Shown in pieces: positions 62,392 to 64,000 of a DNA stretch of 64,000 nt (its first letter is position 1; every line of letters begins with the position of its first letter). The position numbers were made by a program, and so were the translations under genes. Source of the DNA: Algoriphagus sp. (GTDB lineage Bacteria > Bacteroidota > Bacteroidia > Cytophagales > Cyclobacteriaceae); NCBI GenBank assembly GCA_029945945.1, contig JAQSDM010000001.1:291986-355985 (forward strand). The letters run 5' to 3'. The notes beneath the pieces were generated by a model. That model did no database searches. It saw nothing but the letters and a program-made list of their open reading frames with translations, and was not told the DNA's origin.

Positions 62392-63595
62392 TTGATTTGA
62401 TTGGGTCCAGTCGGGAAATCACCAATACCGGGATCCAAAGAACCATCGCTGTCAGCAAAGCGATTCCAAGATTGATCGCAATAAAAACCGGCCAGTTCCA
62501 ATCAATCGGGACATAATTCATATAATAGCTTGCTGCGTCCAGGGGAATCAGTTTAAACTGATCCTGCAAAAACCCAAAGCCTAATCCGATCAGATTACCA
62601 ATCAGGAGACCTCTTGCCAGAATATTCATCCCATTCCAGAAAAAGATTCTTCTGATCTGTTTATTCCTGGCTCCAAGGGCTTTCAGCAAACCGATCATCT
62701 GTGTTCTCTCCATGATCAGAATGAAGAGGATTGCACCCATATTGAAGATTGCTACAAAGCCAATCAGGCCAATGAAAACATAGACATTGGTATCCAAAAG
62801 TGTGAGCCAATCAAAGATCTCCAGGAACTTTTCTCTGCTGTCAATCAGCTTCAGATCAAAGTCCATAGAATTCTCTATGTCAGCAAAATATGAGTTCATA
62901 TTTTTGTAATCATCTACAAAAATCTCCAGGCCACCGACCTGATCTTTGGTCCAGCCATTGAGGTTTCGGATCGTTTGAATCTCCCCGATTACGATCTTAT
63001 CGTCAAAGTTTTCAAGATAGGTTTCAAAGATTCCTACCAACTCTACCCGTCGGAATCTTGGAGGATCCTGGACAAAATAGACCGTTATTTTATCTCCAAC
63101 TTTCAGCAAAAGCTTGTTTGCAATCACACGACTCAGCATGACCTCGTTGCTAGTTGCCGAATCCGGAATATGAATCATCCGACCTTCCACGATGTATTTT
63201 TGAAAAGCCAACGTGTCAAAATCCTTTCCTACACCTTTCATGAGGATCCCCTCAACTTCGGTTTCACCCTTGATCAAAGCTGCTTTATGAGCAAATGACT
63301 GGAGCTTTTCGATGTAAGGCAGTTTGGAATAATTTTGGGCAAAATCGCTGTTAAGCGAAAAAGGAGCTTCTTCAAAAGCATTGCTCATCGTAAACCGCTG
63401 AACCTGGAAATGCCCGGTAAATCCGTAAACTTTCTCAGAAACATTTCTCTGGAAACCTCCCAAAACCATAAATGCCAAAAGCGAAACAGCCAATCCCATC
63501 GCCAGACTTCCCACTGCAATCCGATGAATTGTGGTAGAAAAGCCGCCTGCTCGCTTAAAACTGATTCTTTTGGCAATGAAATAGGAAAGGTTCAA
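62378..63595 (-). CDS. FtsX/LolC-type ABC transporter permease
   Basis: The 405-residue protein has one N-terminal membrane helix (AVGSLAMGLAVSLLAFMVLG), a large periplasmic domain (about 45-265) and three helices at the C-terminus (VFIGLIGFVAIFNMGAILFI; a second near 325; a last near 375). This is the MacB/FtsX architecture with the LolC/E-like domain order. It probably helps release lipoproteins or export a substrate, with an ATPase that is not in the window. Its stop lies in a palindrome shared with the convergent gene. Confidence 0.87.
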   Translation of the reverse strand: MNLSYFIAKRISFKRAGGFSTTIHRIAVGSLAMGLAVSLLAFMVLGGFQRNVSEKVYGFTGHFQVQRFTMSNAFEEAPFSLNSDFAQNYSKLPYIEKLQSFAHKAALIKGETEVEGILMKGVGKDFDTLAFQKYIVEGRMIHIPDSATSNEVMLSRVIANKLLLKVGDKITVYFVQDPPRFRRVELVGIFETYLENFDDKIVIGEIQTIRNLNGWTKDQVGGLEIFVDDYKNMNSYFADIENSMDFDLKLIDSREKFLEIFDWLTLLDTNVYVFIGLIGFVAIFNMGAILFILIMERTQMIGLLKALGARNKQIRRIFFWNGMNILARGLLIGNLIGLGFGFLQDQFKLIPLDAASYYMNYVPIDWNWPVFIAINLGIALLTAMVLWIPVLVISRLDPIKSIKFD

Positions 63596-63634
63596 GGGAC
63601 TGCTTTAATTTGTTTGAATAGACCGCAAAATAGC

Positions 63635-64000
63635 ATGAACAGAACGAAACTTTCATCCTTATCCTACATTTTGGCCATTATCCTGTGCTTTTTCTTAGGA
63701 ATCATTTCAGTTCAGGCTTACCAAAATGATGTATTAACGGGATCTGAGCGACCTGAGCTCTATTTGGATCAGTTGCAGGGTAAAAGAGTGGGTGTAGTTT
63801 CCAATCAAACCAGCATCCTGACTCATAACCAAAATATGCATGTGGTCGATTTCCTGCTATCAAAAGGGATTCAGGTCAAAAAGGTATTCGTGCCGGAACA
63901 TGGGTTCAGAGGAACTGCCGATGCCGGCGAAAAAGTTGACAGCAGTATTGACTCTAAAACCGGGCTTCCGATCGTCTCACTTTATGGAAACAATAAAAAG
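63635..64000 (+). CDS. DUF1343/NamZ-type protein, N-terminal part (partial)
   Basis: The gene runs off the right edge; 122 residues are visible. A signal sequence (SYILAIILCFFLGIISVQAY) is followed by LQGKRVGVVSNQTSILTHNQ and VKKVFVPEHGFRGTADAGEK, the opening blocks of DUF1343. Members include the exo-beta-N-acetylmuramidase NamZ, which trims MurNAc from peptidoglycan fragments. It is divergent from the permease gene. Confidence 0.85.
   Translation, partial: MNRTKLSSLSYILAIILCFFLGIISVQAYQNDVLTGSERPELYLDQLQGKRVGVVSNQTSILTHNQNMHVVDFLLSKGIQVKKVFVPEHGFRGTADAGEKVDSSIDSKTGLPIVSLYGNNKK

Overview
The window reads as a chromosomal segment of a Bacteroidota bacterium, most likely a Cyclobacteriaceae-type Cytophagia (Algoriphagus/Cyclobacterium-like). 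The grounds are promoters of the Bacteroidota type (TTTG, about 20 bases, TAnnTTTG), lipoproteins and TlpA/DUF4369 proteins typical of the phylum, a small Hc1-like histone protein, a TonB-plug/carboxypeptidase-regulatory protein, a VPS10/sortilin-type secreted protein, a fused hisB and a myo-inositol oxygenase. The genus is inferred from remembered protein similarity and was not tested. I saw no rRNA, tRNA, CRISPR array, transposase or integrase gene.

Layout. 0-8.6 kb: start of a biotin carboxylase, a PLP-dependent alpha-oxoamine synthase, a histone H1-like protein, an M1 peptidase, a large Asp-box secreted protein and an amino-acid permease. 8.6-11.9 kb: a three-gene polysaccharide operon (GT4 glycosyltransferase, UDP-glucuronate 4-epimerase type enzyme, dTDP-glucose 4,6-dehydratase). 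12.0-13.1 kb: two related small membrane proteins plus an XRE regulator, with a perfect palindrome on their own promoter. 13.3-22.5 kb: proC, a candidate small RNA, an alaS-gatB-tlpA operon and an mlaE-mlaF-mlaD type lipid transporter. 22.8-28.4 kb: small enzymes and secreted proteins of unknown role. 28.7-33.7 kb: haem proteins, a membrane protein and a cyclophilin. 34.3-47.9 kb: a baeRF-type release-factor-like protein, a TonB-plug protein, arginine decarboxylase, an aminotransferase, a sodium symporter with myo-inositol oxygenase, arginase and argS. 48.0-51.8 kb: glutathione peroxidase, menA, a universal stress protein, a SUI1/YciH factor and an SGNH hydrolase.

51.8-55.0 kb is the clearest accessory stretch. 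It is AT-rich, holds small unrelated genes (SRPBCC, cupin, acyltransferase) separated by palindromic spacers, and carries a second, truncated copy of the 3' end of the neighbouring SGNH hydrolase gene. The arrangement resembles gene cassettes, but no recombinase is present. 55.7-60.5 kb is a histidine operon (hisG-hisD-hisC-hisB) preceded by a good promoter and a short histidine-rich leader ORF. 60.6-64.0 kb holds an ATP-grasp protein, a polyprenol-phosphate mannosyltransferase-like enzyme, an FtsX/LolC-type permease and the start of a DUF1343/NamZ-type protein.

The less ordinary signals are the membrane-pair/XRE module with its self-overlapping operator, the cassette-like island, three copies of a ~90-bp repeat placed directly before genes, the his leader peptide, a possible small RNA at 14.2 kb, and several families of short degenerate direct repeats that fill intergenic gaps.
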